DNA of 51,697 nucleotides. It comes from Deltaproteobacteria bacterium (GTDB lineage Bacteria; Desulfobacterota; Dissulfuribacteria; Dissulfuribacterales; UBA3076). Of this stretch, positions 25,593 through 35,521 are shown one piece after another; the first letter of the stretch is position 1; each line of letters starts with the position of its first letter. Location of the stretch: contig PQXE01000022.1 in the NCBI GenBank assembly GCA_003194495.1, forward strand, positions 1 through 51,697. The letters run 5' to 3'. The position numbers and the translations under genes are program-made. Under the pieces are notes generated by a model. That model was not told the origin of the DNA. It saw only the letters and a program-made list of their open reading frames with translations, and did not search any database.

Positions 25593-27671
25593 ATGATAAA
25601 ATTACAAACACAGATAAATGACATGGCCTTCTCCTTTGAAACAGGGCGTTTGGCCAAGCAGTCCAACGGCGCCATTTTGGCCAGCCTGGGGGAAACCGTA
25701 GTCCTGGTGACAGCGGTAACCTCCGGTAAAACACGAGAAGGAATAGACTACCTGCCACTCATGGTAGATTACCAGGAGATGTTCTACGGATCAGGTCGAA
25801 TACCCGGGAATTATTTCCGCAGGGAGATCGGAAGACCCAGCGAAAAAGAAACCCTGACTTCACGATTTATAGATCGTCCACTTCGGCCCAGATTTCCTGA
25901 TGGATACGCCTTTGATACCCAGATAATAGCAACGGTGCTTTCCGTGGATTTAGAGGTTGATCCTGATGTAGTTGCCATTACTGCGGCATCCGCAGCCCTT
26001 TGTATCTCAGATATACCATTTGACGGCCCTATTGCCGGCGTAAGAGTGGGAAGGGTGGAAGGCAAATTCGTAGTTAACCCTACCAAGACCCAGCTTTTGA
26101 ATTCCGATCTTAACATAATTGTTGCCGGTACGAGAAGCGCAATAGTTATGGTAGAGGGTTGGGCCGCGGCACTTTCAGAACAGGTAGTACTGGATGCTAT
26201 CTTTTTCGGTCATGAGTCCCTGACGCCCTTGCTTGATCTCCAGGATGAGCTTGTTGAAAAGGAGGGTAAACCCAAGATGACTGTCCCTGAACCCGATTCG
26301 GACCTTGAGCTTGCAGACAAGGTCAGGGAGTCTGCACGGGAGAAGATGCTGGCAGCCATACAGATACCCTTCAAGGTCGAACGAGTTGAGGGAATAAAGC
26401 ACCTCAAAACAGAAGTTAAGAAGGCATTGGCTGAAGTCCATCCCGGGCGTGAACAGGAAATATCAGGGTGCTTGAAAGACCTTGAAAAGGAGCTGATGCG
26501 CACTTTGATTACAGAAGAAAAGCGCCGGATAGACGGCAGGACTTTTGATGAAGTCAGGCCGATTTCCTGCTCTGTGGGAGAACTCCCCCGCACCCACGGC
26601 TCAGCGGTCTTCACTCGCGGAGAAACCCAGGTGCTGGCTGTGGCAACCCTTGGCAGCTCTGATGACGAACAGAGGATCGAGTCTCCTGCAGGTCAACGTT
26701 ATAAGCATTTCATGCTGCACTATAATTTTACCCCTTTCAGCGTAGGCGAAGTCAGGCCGATGAGGGGTCCGGCACGAAGAGATATCGGCCATGGTGTACT
26801 GGCGGAACGGGCGCTGGCCGGAGTAGTACCTCCTGCTGACGATTTTCCATACACTATTCGCATTGTTTCAGAAGTCCTGGAATCAAACGGCTCATCCTCA
26901 ATGGCTACTGTCTGTGGAGGGGCACTTGCTATGATGGATGCCGGCATCCCCGTTCGAGACATGGTGGCAGGGGTAGCAATGGGCCTTATAAAGGAGAATG
27001 ACGATGTCATCATACTCTCTGATATCCTGGGAGATGAAGACCATATGGGCGATATGGACTTCAAGGTAGCAGGGACCGAGGAAGGGATTGCCGCGCTCCA
27101 GATGGACATCAAGATTTCAGGGATCAGCCGGGATATTTTAAGCAAAGCGCTTATGCAGGCAAAAGATGCGAGGCTCTTTATCCTGGGCAAGATGAAAGAG
27201 GTGATAGATCATCCCAGAGAAGACCTTTCCCAGTATGCACCTAGAATCATTACCCTCAATATCAACCCGGATAAGATCCGTGATCTTATCGGCCCGGGCG
27301 GGAAGCATATACGTGGCATAATAGCGGAAACCGGCGTAAAGATAGACGTCGATGATTCAGGTGAGGTGAACATCTTTTCCTCTTCAGGGGAAGCGGCAGA
27401 CGATGCCATCAAAAGGATCAAGGACCTCACAAAAGAGGCTGAGGTCGGAGAGATCTACCTTGGGACCGTGAAAAAGATTATGGACTTCGGGGCGTTTGTT
27501 GAGATATTACCCGGTACCGACGGCCTGGTGCATATTTCCCAACTGGAGAACAGACATGTAAAAAATGTAAAGGATATACTTGCCGAAGGTGACGAAGTCC
27601 GTGTAAAAGTCATAGGTATAGATCAACAGGGCAGGATCAAGCTCAGCCGCAAGGCTGTCATGGACGAGTAG
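25593..27671 (+). CDS. pnp: Polyribonucleotide nucleotidyltransferase
   Basis: 692 aa: two RNase PH-like cores (the second with 'RRIDGRTFDEVRPISCSVG' and 'LGDEDHMGDMDFKVAGT'), a KH domain ('IRDLIGPGGKHIRGIIAETG') and an S1 domain ('GTVKKIMDFGAFVEILPGTDGLVHISQ'). Degrades RNA 3' to 5'. Start at ATG 25593 matches the family N-terminus (MIKLQTQI); an upstream TTG in frame is less likely. Confidence 0.96.
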   Translation: MIKLQTQINDMAFSFETGRLAKQSNGAILASLGETVVLVTAVTSGKTREGIDYLPLMVDYQEMFYGSGRIPGNYFRREIGRPSEKETLTSRFIDRPLRPRFPDGYAFDTQIIATVLSVDLEVDPDVVAITAASAALCISDIPFDGPIAGVRVGRVEGKFVVNPTKTQLLNSDLNIIVAGTRSAIVMVEGWAAALSEQVVLDAIFFGHESLTPLLDLQDELVEKEGKPKMTVPEPDSDLELADKVRESAREKMLAAIQIPFKVERVEGIKHLKTEVKKALAEVHPGREQEISGCLKDLEKELMRTLITEEKRRIDGRTFDEVRPISCSVGELPRTHGSAVFTRGETQVLAVATLGSSDDEQRIESPAGQRYKHFMLHYNFTPFSVGEVRPMRGPARRDIGHGVLAERALAGVVPPADDFPYTIRIVSEVLESNGSSSMATVCGGALAMMDAGIPVRDMVAGVAMGLIKENDDVIILSDILGDEDHMGDMDFKVAGTEEGIAALQMDIKISGISRDILSKALMQAKDARLFILGKMKEVIDHPREDLSQYAPRIITLNINPDKIRDLIGPGGKHIRGIIAETGVKIDVDDSGEVNIFSSSGEAADDAIKRIKDLTKEAEVGEIYLGTVKKIMDFGAFVEILPGTDGLVHISQLENRHVKNVKDILAEGDEVRVKVIGIDQQGRIKLSRKAVMDE

Positions 27672-27689
27672 GGGGGCTGCTGTTTAAAA

Positions 27690-28943
27690 GTGAACCAGCA
27701 ATACAATAAATCCGTCCTTCCAAACGGCATTCGCGTGCTTACTGAGCGCATGCCCAATGTCCGCTCGGTATCAGTCGGTGTGTGGGTTACTATAGGTGCC
27801 AGGGACGAAGATGCCGGCAACTCCGGCATTTCCCACTTTATCGAGCATATGATTTTTAAGGGGACTGAACGGCGTACGGCCCTGGACATTGCCAAGGCCT
27901 TTGACCAGATGGGTGGATTTTCCAATGCCTTTACCTCCAAAGAGATCACATGTTTCCATGCAAAGGTACTGGATATCCATCTAGACAGGGTACTGGATTT
28001 ATTCTCTGATATAGTCCTCCATTCCAGATTTGACCACAAGGAAGTGGAAAGAGAACGCCGGGTCATAATGCAAGAGATCAGTATGCTTGAGGACTCCCCG
28101 GATGAGTTGATACATGAGCTTTTTAACAAATTTTACTGGCCCGGAAGCAACCTTGGACAATCCATTCTCGGCACTGTTGACAACGTCAGCGCAATAAGTC
28201 CACAGACCTTAAAGGAGTTTGTAGCTAATGCCTATGTGGGCCCAAAGGTCCTGATCGCTGCGGCGGGTAACCTGGAACATGAGTCTTTTGTTGCCAAAAT
28301 AAACGATTTTTTCGGAGACCTGGTGTCTATCAATGGCCATTCATCTCATTCCAGGCCTGTACCCCACCTTGGAGTCGAATTTATCAAAAAAGACCTGGAA
28401 CAGCTTCACGTACTGATGGGCTATGAAGGACCATGTACCTCAGACCCTCAACGCTATCACTCCCTGTTGCTTAACGTCATTCTGGGCGGATCCATGAGTT
28501 CCCGGCTGTTTCAGGAGATAAGGGAAAAACGGGGTCTTGCCTACTCAGTCTATTCCTTTTCCTCCTCGTTTCAGGATACCGGGATGCTGGGAATTTATGC
28601 AGGCATCTCTGAAAAACAGTTTTTGAAAACAGTGGAGCTAATGCAAGGGGAGTTAAAAAAGCTCGCAGATCAATCTATTGAATACGATGAACTGGAGGCT
28701 GCCAGGGATCACATCAAGGGTGGATTGTTGCTCTCTGCTGAAAGCTCAGACAGCCGCATGACGCGTTTGGCAAAAAATGAAATAAATCTGGGCAAATTCG
28801 TCTCTTATGATGAGGTGATCAGCAAAATTAATGCAGTCACCCCTGAGGATATAAAGCAGATGGCGGCGCAGTGTTTGAAAGGTGGCTCTGCCTTGGTCTG
28901 CCTGGGGCCGACCCCGCCGGATGGAGATGCCTGGAAGGAATGA
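27690..28943 (+). CDS. M16-family zinc metallopeptidase (processing-peptidase-like)
   Basis: 417 aa. The inverted zinc motif HFIEH sits in 'GISHFIEHMIFKGTERRTALDIAKAFDQMGG' with a second-shell glutamate in 'ERRVIMQEISMLEDSPDELI'. The C-terminal half has 'GGSMSSRLFQEIREKRGLAYSVYSF', the M16 R/Y motif. Single-domain bacterial form acting as a dimer; it follows pnp in many bacteria (YmxG-like). Starts with GTG. Natural substrate not known. Confidence 0.92.
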   Translation: MNQQYNKSVLPNGIRVLTERMPNVRSVSVGVWVTIGARDEDAGNSGISHFIEHMIFKGTERRTALDIAKAFDQMGGFSNAFTSKEITCFHAKVLDIHLDRVLDLFSDIVLHSRFDHKEVERERRVIMQEISMLEDSPDELIHELFNKFYWPGSNLGQSILGTVDNVSAISPQTLKEFVANAYVGPKVLIAAAGNLEHESFVAKINDFFGDLVSINGHSSHSRPVPHLGVEFIKKDLEQLHVLMGYEGPCTSDPQRYHSLLLNVILGGSMSSRLFQEIREKRGLAYSVYSFSSSFQDTGMLGIYAGISEKQFLKTVELMQGELKKLADQSIEYDELEAARDHIKGGLLLSAESSDSRMTRLAKNEINLGKFVSYDEVISKINAVTPEDIKQMAAQCLKGGSALVCLGPTPPDGDAWKE

Positions 28944-28985
28944 TGAACCGGCAAATTTTTTTTGTAGGCAGCTCTTGAGTAATAT

Positions 28986-29468
28986 GTGATAGAATCCCTG
29001 TCCATTAGATCACCAGAAGGACTATCTGTAGTCATACAGATAAAACGCCTGCCCCATGCAGTTGGCCTTCCTCTTCCTCATTACATAACCAGGCAATCGG
29101 CAGGCATGGATTTAGCCGCAGCGATCCAGCACGATATCTTACTGCATCCAGGGAAAATAGGTCTTGTTCCCACAGGTCTTGCAGTAGCCCTGCCACACGG
29201 TTATGAATTCCAGATCCGGCCAAGGAGCGGACTTGCCATCAAATACGGTCTGACAGTAGTTAACTCACCCGGCACTATTGACGCCGACTACCGCGGTGAG
29301 ATAAAAGTCGGACTTATTAATCTCGGACTGGAGACTGTCACCATCAAGAGAAAACAAAGGATAGCCCAGATAATCCTTGCCAGGGTCTGGCAGGCAAGCT
29401 GGCAAGAAGTGGATTCACTGCCCACAACAGCAAGGGGCGATGGCGGCTTTGGTCATAGTGGGGTTTAG
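28986..29468 (+). CDS. dut: dUTP diphosphatase
   Basis: 160 aa with all five dUTPase motifs: [17 protein letters not shown], the [11 protein letters not shown] strand, QRIAQIIL and the glycine-rich '[10 protein letters not shown]'. Trimeric enzyme hydrolysing dUTP to dUMP. GTG start at 28986; the ribosome site is weak. N-terminal 18 residues before the core are a little longer than usual. Confidence 0.95.
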   Translation: MIESLSIRSPEGLSVVIQIKRLPHAVGLPLPHYITRQSAGMDLAAAIQHDILLHPGKIGLVPTGLAVALPHGYEFQIRPRSGLAIKYGLTVVNSPGTIDADYRGEIKVGLINLGLETVTIKRKQRIAQIILARVWQASWQEVDSLPTTARGDGGFGHSGV

Positions 29469-29729
29469 GTAGGACTGATACCTGCTTGTGAAAATCAGTC
29501 GGATCAATCGTGCAATGCCAAGCTTACATCAGATATTTGGCTATCCGTTACGTCCGTTCTACTTGACTTTTGGTTATACTTTATTCTTCAAAATCTAGGC
29601 CCATCATATTGTTAGCCAAATTTAGAAAAACACCCAATGAGTCACATAAATTTTTTATTATTTCGCTATATTGCATCTTCTCTTCTAGGGAATAAATCTT
29701 GATGTGCCGACGCCAACAGCGGAAAAACC
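29469..29729. other. Intergenic region with hairpin and a small minus-strand frame
   Basis: GACTGAT/ATCAGTC (29473-29500) forms a hairpin without a T-tract just after dut. A minus-strand frame from 29676 to 29581 (MQYSEIIKNLCDS... to ...MMGLDFEE, 31 aa) looks protein-like but has no ribosome site and no match I recognise. No clear promoter for the next gene. Confidence 0.4.
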
Positions 29730-30743
29730 ATGAATAACGAACAAGCCTCTGTAGAAAAGATCTTAACCGAACCTGATTATGATTACGAAGGTTTTGTCGA
29801 CTACATCTATGACGGTGATACCTACAAATTATGGTACGGCGGAATCGGCTCCGGCAACGGACCATCTGCGTTGGTTCTGCACGGCGGTCCGGGAGGCAAT
29901 CATCATAATCTCGTGGCGTTTCAGGCATTGGCTGATGAACGCCCAGTGATCTTCTATGACCAACTGGGGTGTGGAAAATCAGACCACCCGGATAATCCGT
30001 CCTTGTGGACTGCTGAACGATATTTTGATGAGGTGCGAGCGGTACGGGATGGTCTGGGCCTGAAAAAGTACCATTTGATTGGTCATTCATGGGGAACTAC
30101 CCTGGCTGTTGGATTTGCCGCCAAACACCCCGAGAGCATATTATCCATTTCTCTCCATAGCCCGGTACTGAGTTTTCCCTATTACATCAATCATGTTGCC
30201 CCAAAACTTAAACAGAGCTTGAGTTGCTTGAATGGAGAAGCCGGGCGGATCATTGATGATTATGAGTTGAGGGGGGTGGGGACAAAGAGCGACTATGACG
30301 AAGCTTGCATGGAGTTCACCAAACGGCATGTTACACGCACCTGGCCATTACCTGAGGCGATGAAGAAATTGATTGCCGCACGAAATATCGTAATCCACGA
30401 TATTATGGTTGCAAGCGGTTCGGAGTTGAATGTGCCGGGAAATCTAAAGACGGTAAACGTAACCTCACAACTGTCAAAGTTGGATTTCCCTGTTCTTATG
30501 ACCTGCGGAAACGACGATCTTTGTACGCCTGCCTATACTAAATGGCAGTCTGGTTTTGCCAATAACCCTCAGTGTCATATCATACAGGGAAGCGCCCACA
30601 TGACCCCCGTGGACAGACCCCTGGAACTCCTCAGGCTACAGAGGGCCTTTTTCCGCCATATAGGCCGCCAGGTCTACCACCCGGCAGGAATAGCCCCATT
30701 CATTATCATACCATGTGACGACCTTGGCCATATTCTCCTTTAG
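29730..30743 (+). CDS. Proline iminopeptidase-like alpha/beta hydrolase, 3' end runs into gap
   Basis: 337 aa, S33-family. Oxyanion motif HGGPGG (51-56), nucleophile elbow GHSWG (Ser120), acid in 'CGNDDLCTP', histidine in '[11 protein letters not shown]'. Family members remove N-terminal proline or hydrolyse related amides. The last 36 codons (30636-30743) overlap gap in antisense; the homologous part seems to end near '[14 protein letters not shown]', so the original stop was probably lost and the frame runs through the 3' end of gap. Promoter not identified. Likely functional since the catalytic core is complete. Confidence 0.85.
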   Translation: MNNEQASVEKILTEPDYDYEGFVDYIYDGDTYKLWYGGIGSGNGPSALVLHGGPGGNHHNLVAFQALADERPVIFYDQLGCGKSDHPDNPSLWTAERYFDEVRAVRDGLGLKKYHLIGHSWGTTLAVGFAAKHPESILSISLHSPVLSFPYYINHVAPKLKQSLSCLNGEAGRIIDDYELRGVGTKSDYDEACMEFTKRHVTRTWPLPEAMKKLIAARNIVIHDIMVASGSELNVPGNLKTVNVTSQLSKLDFPVLMTCGNDDLCTPAYTKWQSGFANNPQCHIIQGSAHMTPVDRPLELLRLQRAFFRHIGRQVYHPAGIAPFIIIPCDDLGHILL

Positions 30744-31649
30744 TACCTGAGTAAATGCCATGTCCACGATCGATGAGTGGGGATCCCCTTTAAAGTCCAT
30801 GGATACCAACTGCTCCTCCTCGCAGGCCATGATGCCGGCAAGTTCGTTTTTAGAGGCATTTCGAAGCGCAGCCCGCAATGATTCAGTGTCGGCAGGCTTC
30901 TTGAGCAGTGCGACAAAGTCGACCACTGAAACCGTCGGCGTGGGTACGCGAAGCGAGTATCCGTCAAAACAGCCTTCCAGTTCAGGGATGACAAGAGAAA
31001 CAGCCTTTGCTGCGCCGGTTGTAGTGGGAATAATGTTCTGGGCCGCGGCCCTGGCCCGTCTCGGGTCTTTGTGGGCAAGGTCCAGGAGACGCTGATCAGC
31101 AGTGTATGAATGCACTGTGGTCATCATGGCTTTTTCAATACCGAAAGTCCGATGAAGGATCAACGCCGGCGGTGCCAGGCAATTGGTCGTGCATGACGCA
31201 TTTGAGACTATATGGTGTTTTTCAGGCCGGTAATTTTCATGGTTGACGCCCATAACTACGGTGATATCTTCATCCTTTGCAGGGGCGGAGATGATAACTT
31301 TCTTGGCTCCGGCTTCCATATGGGCTGATGCCTTGGAAGCGGTCCTGAAAAGCCCGGTGCTTTCCACCACGATGTCGACCCCCTCATTATCCCATGGGAT
31401 GGCGGCAGGGTCACGCAGGGCATAACTGTGGATGCGGCGGCCGTTTATAATGAGGCAATCCTCGCCGGTTTTGACCTCGTCTTGAAACCTGCCGTAGTTA
31501 GTGTCGTATTTAAAGAGGTTGGCGTTTGTTTCAACGTCGAAAAGGTCATTGACCGCTACAACCTCGAGGTTTTGAGCGTGTCTTTCCAGAACGGCCTTTA
31601 AAACCTGCCGGCCTATTCTTCCGAACCCGTTGATTCCGATGCGAACCAT
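30636..31649 (-). CDS. gap: Glyceraldehyde-3-phosphate dehydrogenase, type I
   Basis: 337 aa. NAD-binding '[11 protein letters not shown]' at the N-terminus; catalytic Cys153 in [12 protein letters not shown]; 'TTTGAAKAV' and 'WYDNEWGYS' near the C-terminus. A near-perfect ribosome site AGGAGGTGA precedes the ATG by four bases. Glycolysis/gluconeogenesis. Convergent with, and overlapping by 108 bases, the hydrolase gene. Confidence 0.97.
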   Translation of the reverse strand: MVRIGINGFGRIGRQVLKAVLERHAQNLEVVAVNDLFDVETNANLFKYDTNYGRFQDEVKTGEDCLIINGRRIHSYALRDPAAIPWDNEGVDIVVESTGLFRTASKASAHMEAGAKKVIISAPAKDEDITVVMGVNHENYRPEKHHIVSNASCTTNCLAPPALILHRTFGIEKAMMTTVHSYTADQRLLDLAHKDPRRARAAAQNIIPTTTGAAKAVSLVIPELEGCFDGYSLRVPTPTVSVVDFVALLKKPADTESLRAALRNASKNELAGIMACEEEQLVSMDFKGDPHSSIVDMAFTQVLKENMAKVVTWYDNEWGYSCRVVDLAAYMAEKGPL

Positions 31650-31664
31650 AGGTCACCTCCTCTC

Positions 31665-32228
31665 TTAATTGTCGTCTAATCGGTACTTATGTTCGATAAG
31701 AAGATCATAATCTCTTTGCAGGGCCTGGTGGAGCCTTGCGTTTTCCAGTGCAATGGCGCTTAAGTTTGCCACTGCTTCCATAAACTTTATTTCATTTTCA
31801 TCAAATTCCCTTTCTTCCGCTGAATAGACTCTCAGTACGCCGACGGCTTTATTTTCCACCATCAGCGGGACCACCAGGACCGATTTTATTCCCTCAGCCA
31901 TGGCCTTTTCATTATACTGGAAATCTTTGTCTGTCTGCGCATTCTTGAGCTGGATTGTCTTTCCGCTAAGGGCGTTTTTATCCAGACCGCTTTCCTCAAC
32001 CAGGATAGGGCCTTTGCGGATGTAACTATCCGATAGTCCGCAGTATGCTCCCATAAGCAGCCTTTTCTTTCGTGACTCGAGGACCCTTAGAGAGCAGGCC
32101 TTGACCTTCATGGCCTTTGCAACACAAGAAACAATTTCCTCAAGTACCTGAGAAGTGTTCAATGATGCATTGACAACCTTTGCCACCTCATAAAACGAAG
32201 TGAAATAATCATGTTTCTCTCCAGTCAT
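31665..32228 (-). CDS. GAF-domain protein
   Basis: 187 aa consisting of one GAF domain (about 20-170): 'VEEIVSCVAKAMKVKACSLRVLE'-type helix, 'GIKSVLVVPLMVENKAVGVLRVYS' and 'FMEAVANLSAIALENARLHQAL'. No output domain, so it may act as a stand-alone sensor or partner of a kinase. It lies upstream of gap (15-base gap), suggesting cotranscription. Before an element inserted at 32256-32416 its start codon lay a few bases from the hypB stop. Confidence 0.85.
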   Translation of the reverse strand: MTGEKHDYFTSFYEVAKVVNASLNTSQVLEEIVSCVAKAMKVKACSLRVLESRKKRLLMGAYCGLSDSYIRKGPILVEESGLDKNALSGKTIQLKNAQTDKDFQYNEKAMAEGIKSVLVVPLMVENKAVGVLRVYSAEEREFDENEIKFMEAVANLSAIALENARLHQALQRDYDLLIEHKYRLDDN

Positions 32229-32255
32229 AATTCACCCCCACAAATTAGATTTATT

Positions 32256-32416
32256 GTAACCGTTCACGGAATTACAACGCCCCGTTTTACCGCAACCCAC
32301 TGGACTGTAACCGTTTACAGGGTGCTGCAGATGCGAGGTGTACGGGTACGCAGACGTACTCCCTGTACTTCAAGTACCCGACAACAAAGCAGATGCGGTG
32401 CCCTGTGAACGGTTAC
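32256..32416. mobile_element. 161-bp MITE-like element, GTAACC family copy (hypB 3' end)
   Basis: Terminal inverted repeats GTAACCGTTCACGG and CTGTGAACGGTTAC; flanked by a perfect 8-bp direct duplication GATTTATT (32248-32255 and 32417-32424). The inner part holds further palindromes (GTACGGGTAC, GTACTTCAAGTACCCG) and an inner TGTAACCGTTTACAGGG. No coding capacity. On the minus strand its right end provides the hypB stop codon TAA. About 95% identical to the copy at 36156-36315. Confidence 0.88.
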
Positions 32417-33093
32417 GATTTATTTTTGAAATTGGAGGTTATAAGCCTTTCCGCTTTTAACCAGTCATGCCAATCATTTAAGCCTTGTCTTGTTTTGCAC
32501 GATATTTCAAAAATTGTCAAATCAGGATTGATTTTCAGCGATTCCTGCCTGATCTTTTCTATACTGCAATCGACATAAGGGAGTAGATCAATCTTGTTTA
32601 TTAAGAGCACACTCGACTCATAGAACATTAAAGGGTATTTCAGAGGCTTGTCATCCCCCTCAGATATACTCAGAAGCATGACCTTGCAGTATTCCCCCAA
32701 ATTGAACTCAGCGGGACACACCAGGTTACCCACGTTTTCAATTATGAGCAGGTCAACAGGATTGAAATCGAGTTGACTCAGTGTCTCGTTGATCATGTTG
32801 GCATCAAGGTGGCAGGCCCCGCCGGTATTGATTTGAACCACCTGCGCGCCTGTTGCGGAAATTGCTTCAGCATCATATGTGGACTGGATATCTCCCTCAA
32901 TCACGGCTATGTTGAGTTCGTTTTTCAATGATCTGATCGTATCTTCAATCAGAGTCGTCTTTCCCGCCCCTGGTGCGCTCATCATATTTATTGCCATAAC
33001 ACCTTTGCCGGCAAAGAATTGCCTGTTCTGGGCCGCTATTCTCTCATTTGCATCGAGTATGTTTTTGACTAACGATATCTTGATTTCAATCAC
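32413..33093 (-). CDS. hypB: Hydrogenase/urease nickel incorporation GTPase HypB, last residues replaced by an element
   Basis: About 226 aa. P-loop 'SAPGAGKTTLIEDTI', 'VIEGDIQSTYDAE', 'GGACHLDANMI', 'ENVGNLVCPAEFNLGE' and 'NKIDLLPYVD' define HypB of the SIMIBI GTPases. Lacks the His-rich nickel-storage segment. Start uncertain: GTG 33093 fits the family N-terminus, while TTG 33120 is also in frame; neither has ideal spacing. The stop TAA lies in the inserted element; without it the frame would end four codons later as NLWG. Works with HypA in [NiFe] hydrogenase maturation; no hydrogenase genes are in the window. Confidence 0.93.
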   Translation of the reverse strand: MIEIKISLVKNILDANERIAAQNRQFFAGKGVMAINMMSAPGAGKTTLIEDTIRSLKNELNIAVIEGDIQSTYDAEAISATGAQVVQINTGGACHLDANMINETLSQLDFNPVDLLIIENVGNLVCPAEFNLGEYCKVMLLSISEGDDKPLKYPLMFYESSVLLINKIDLLPYVDCSIEKIRQESLKINPDLTIFEISCKTRQGLNDWHDWLKAERLITSNFKNKS

Positions 33094-33106
33094 CTCCCCA
33101 AACGAC

Positions 33107-33448
33107 CTATGAACCCTCAAACTCGACTATCTCCAATTCCCTGCCGGAGATAATCCGGATATCAGTCTGCCCGCATTCCGGGCAGCCGTGAGGCCAATCC
33201 TCAAAAACAAAATCCTGCCCGCAGGTCTTGCAATGTCCTTTTACAGGGACAGTCTCAATGATTAATTTTGTCCCGTCAAGAGATGTATCTTTGCTCAGGC
33301 ATTCAAATCCGAAAAGTAGCGCATCAGGCATAATTTGGGTTATCTCCCCGATCCTTAACGTAATCGAATCAACCTTGGTCAGATTGTGTTTTGGCATATC
33401 CTGCGTGACGATTTTGATTATGCTCTGCGCAATAGATAGTTCATGCAT
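33107..33448 (-). CDS. hypA: Hydrogenase maturation nickel metallochaperone HypA
   Basis: 113 aa. N-terminal nickel motif MHELSIAQSII and two zinc-binding CXXC pairs (CKTC, CPEC) as in all HypA proteins. Delivers nickel to [NiFe] hydrogenase large subunit together with HypB. hypA and hypB are adjacent and essentially overlapping. No hypCDEF genes are nearby. Confidence 0.95.
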   Translation of the reverse strand: MHELSIAQSIIKIVTQDMPKHNLTKVDSITLRIGEITQIMPDALLFGFECLSKDTSLDGTKLIIETVPVKGHCKTCGQDFVFEDWPHGCPECGQTDIRIISGRELEIVEFEGS

Positions 33449-33786
33449 GTAAGTGAACCGGTATGCTATAGGTTTTCAGATATTTAATTTCACAAGGCCA
33501 GAGGGAGGAAGGCGTATTGTAATACTCCGACGACCGATAACGCAGTGAAATTGAATATATGGAAATCTATATCTGATTTTATAATAGACGGAGCATAGCA
33601 ACTCTTTAACATTAGGCACTTAGGAGAACTGTAGTTGCTGACACGTCGTTTCCGTAATTATTCACTTCCCCCTGACAGCCAACAGCCTTTTTCGGGTTTC
33701 AAAGCACAATCCATTGAGAATACGCCTTTTGGTGCAACCTTGTCCGCGGTTGAAAAAGCCTGTCGGCTGCCAGGGAGTGTGAACGG
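33449..33786. other. Repeat-filled intergenic region
   Basis: This segment between hypA and the 3' end of pgm holds MITE-like copy 2 (33467-33571) and a GTAACC-family composite element (33654-33790). Between them is an AT-rich stretch with TTAGGCACTTAGG. No gene seen; promoter for hypA must lie near 33449-33466 or be carried by the element. Confidence 0.5.
33467..33571 (-). mobile_element. 105-bp MITE-like element, copy 2
   Basis: TATAGG...CTATA, same 105 bp as copy 1 in opposite orientation. It lies 18 bases upstream of the hypA start codon and could influence hypA expression. Flanking TA is consistent with TA target duplication. Confidence 0.85.
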
Positions 33787-33790
33787 TTAC
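33654..33790. mobile_element. GTAACC-family composite element at pgm 3' end
   Basis: Two related arms in inverted orientation: GTAATTATTCACTTCCCCCT at the left and, on the other strand, GTAACCGTTCACACTCCCTG at the right, each followed by a GACAG/GCAGCC-GACAGG series and CTTTTTC. No clear target duplication remains. The TAA stop of pgm (33787-33789, minus strand) is part of the right terminus. Confidence 0.7.
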
Positions 33791-35430
33791 GCTTTTAAGG
33801 CATTATCAACAATTTCCTGTGCCTCTTTCTGGATTTTCTTCAAATGTTCTTTACCCTTAAAACTTTCAGTATACAATTTATAGATATCCTCGGTACCGGA
33901 AGGCCGTGCTGCGAACCAGCCGTTTTCCGTCACTACCTTGAGGCCTCCAATGGGTGCATTGTTGCAGGGTGCTTTGGTCAGTTTTGCGGTTATGGGTTCT
34001 CCAGCAAGGTTGTCCGCCGTGACCATGTCGGGGGAAAGACCTTTGAGAATTGCCTTCTGCTTTGGTGTGGCCGGCGCATCAATGCGTTGATAAATAGAAA
34101 TGCCGAATTTTTCCTCAAGTTCTTTATAGGTCTCTCCAGGGTCCCTGCCGGTTTTGGCTGTGATTTCGCAAGCAAGAAGATCCATGATGATCCCGTCTTT
34201 GTCAGTGGTCCAAACTGTGCCGTCTTTTCTCAGAAAGGACGCCCCTGCGCTTTCCTCACCTCCAAAGCCATAAGAACCATCAAGCAGGCCGTCCACGAAC
34301 CATTTAAAGCCTACAGGCACTTCACACAGTCTTTTTTTCAGGTAGCCCGCCACCCGGTCGATCATGGAACTTGAAACCAGGGTCTTGCCGACAGCCGCGT
34401 CTTCCCTCCACCCGGGCCTGTTCTGAAACAGATACCAGATAGCCACGGCTAGATAGTGATTAGGATTAAGAAGTCCTACGGTCCGTGTAACAATACCGTG
34501 GCGGTCCGTGTCCGTGTCGTTGCCAAAGGCGACATCAAACCTGTCCTTCAGTTCAATCAGACTCGCCATGGCATATGGGGACGAGCAGTCCATGCGAATT
34601 TTGCCGTCTTTGTCCAGGGTCATGAAAGAAAAGGTGGGATCCACTGACCTGTTCACTATCTCAATAGAAAGCCCGTAGTGTTCGGCAATGGGGTCCCAGA
34701 AATAAATCCCCGAACCGCCTAAGGGATGCATACCGATTTTGAGCCCCTCTTGGGCGATGATCTCCATATCGATGATGTTCTTGAGGTCTTCCACATAAGG
34801 GGTGATGTAATCATATTCCTGGGTTGTATCGGCCTTCATGGCCTTCTCAAAGGGCATCCTTTTTACGTCTTTGAGCCCGCCCTGGAGAAGTTCATTGGCC
34901 CTGTCTTCAATGGCCCTTGTCGTCTCCACAGAGGCCGGACCCCCCTCAGGTGGATTATATTTGAACCCGCCGTCCTCAGGCGGGTTGTGAGAAGGGGTGA
35001 TGACAATTCCGTCTGCAAGCTTTTTTGTCGTCTTGGCGTTATAGGTCAGAATGGCATGTGATATCACCGGGGTGGGTGTATAACTCAAACCCTTCTGGAC
35101 CACGACCGTTACACCGGCCGCGGCAAAGAACTCAATGGCCGTAACCAGGGCAGGCTCTGAAAGGGCATGTGTATCAATCCCCATGAAAAGGGGTCCTGTA
35201 ATCTTCCTGAATCTTCTGTATTCATAGAGGGCCTGGCAGATGGCCAGGATGTGATCCTCATTGAAGCTGTTTCTCAACGACGACCCCCTGTGCCCGGAGG
35301 TGCCGAATGCCACGCGCTGACCAAAGTCCGAGACATCAGGTCTATGCGTATAGTAAGCTGAGACGAGTCTTGGAATATTAGCCAGCATCGACCTGGGTGC
35401 AGGCTTGCCTGCAAATTCATGTATCGGCAT
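33787..35430 (-). CDS. pgm: Phosphoglucomutase (alpha-D-glucose)
   Basis: 547 aa, standard length. Phosphoserine loop TPSHNP (Ser147), metal loop '[10 protein letters not shown]', sugar loop '[10 protein letters not shown]' and phosphate loop '[12 protein letters not shown]'. Interconverts glucose-1- and glucose-6-phosphate. AGGAAGAG lies eight bases before the ATG. Its stop codon is contributed by an adjacent repeat element, so the last residues (NALKA) may not be ancestral. Confidence 0.96.
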   Translation of the reverse strand: MPIHEFAGKPAPRSMLANIPRLVSAYYTHRPDVSDFGQRVAFGTSGHRGSSLRNSFNEDHILAICQALYEYRRFRKITGPLFMGIDTHALSEPALVTAIEFFAAAGVTVVVQKGLSYTPTPVISHAILTYNAKTTKKLADGIVITPSHNPPEDGGFKYNPPEGGPASVETTRAIEDRANELLQGGLKDVKRMPFEKAMKADTTQEYDYITPYVEDLKNIIDMEIIAQEGLKIGMHPLGGSGIYFWDPIAEHYGLSIEIVNRSVDPTFSFMTLDKDGKIRMDCSSPYAMASLIELKDRFDVAFGNDTDTDRHGIVTRTVGLLNPNHYLAVAIWYLFQNRPGWREDAAVGKTLVSSSMIDRVAGYLKKRLCEVPVGFKWFVDGLLDGSYGFGGEESAGASFLRKDGTVWTTDKDGIIMDLLACEITAKTGRDPGETYKELEEKFGISIYQRIDAPATPKQKAILKGLSPDMVTADNLAGEPITAKLTKAPCNNAPIGGLKVVTENGWFAARPSGTEDIYKLYTESFKGKEHLKKIQKEAQEIVDNALKA

Positions 35431-35521
35431 TGTTTTTCTCTTCCTAATCCGGATAAACCGGAACCAAACAGGATTAGCTGTCAGCCATTAGCATTTAGCT
35501 TTAAAAATCATGGGCCCTTCT
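35431..35521. repeat. Spacer with a TTAGCCATTAGC-type repeat arm
   Basis: GCCATTAGCATTTAGCTTT at about 35484-35502 matches arms found between nusA and infB. Nothing else recognisable; presumably includes the pgm promoter. Confidence 0.45.
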
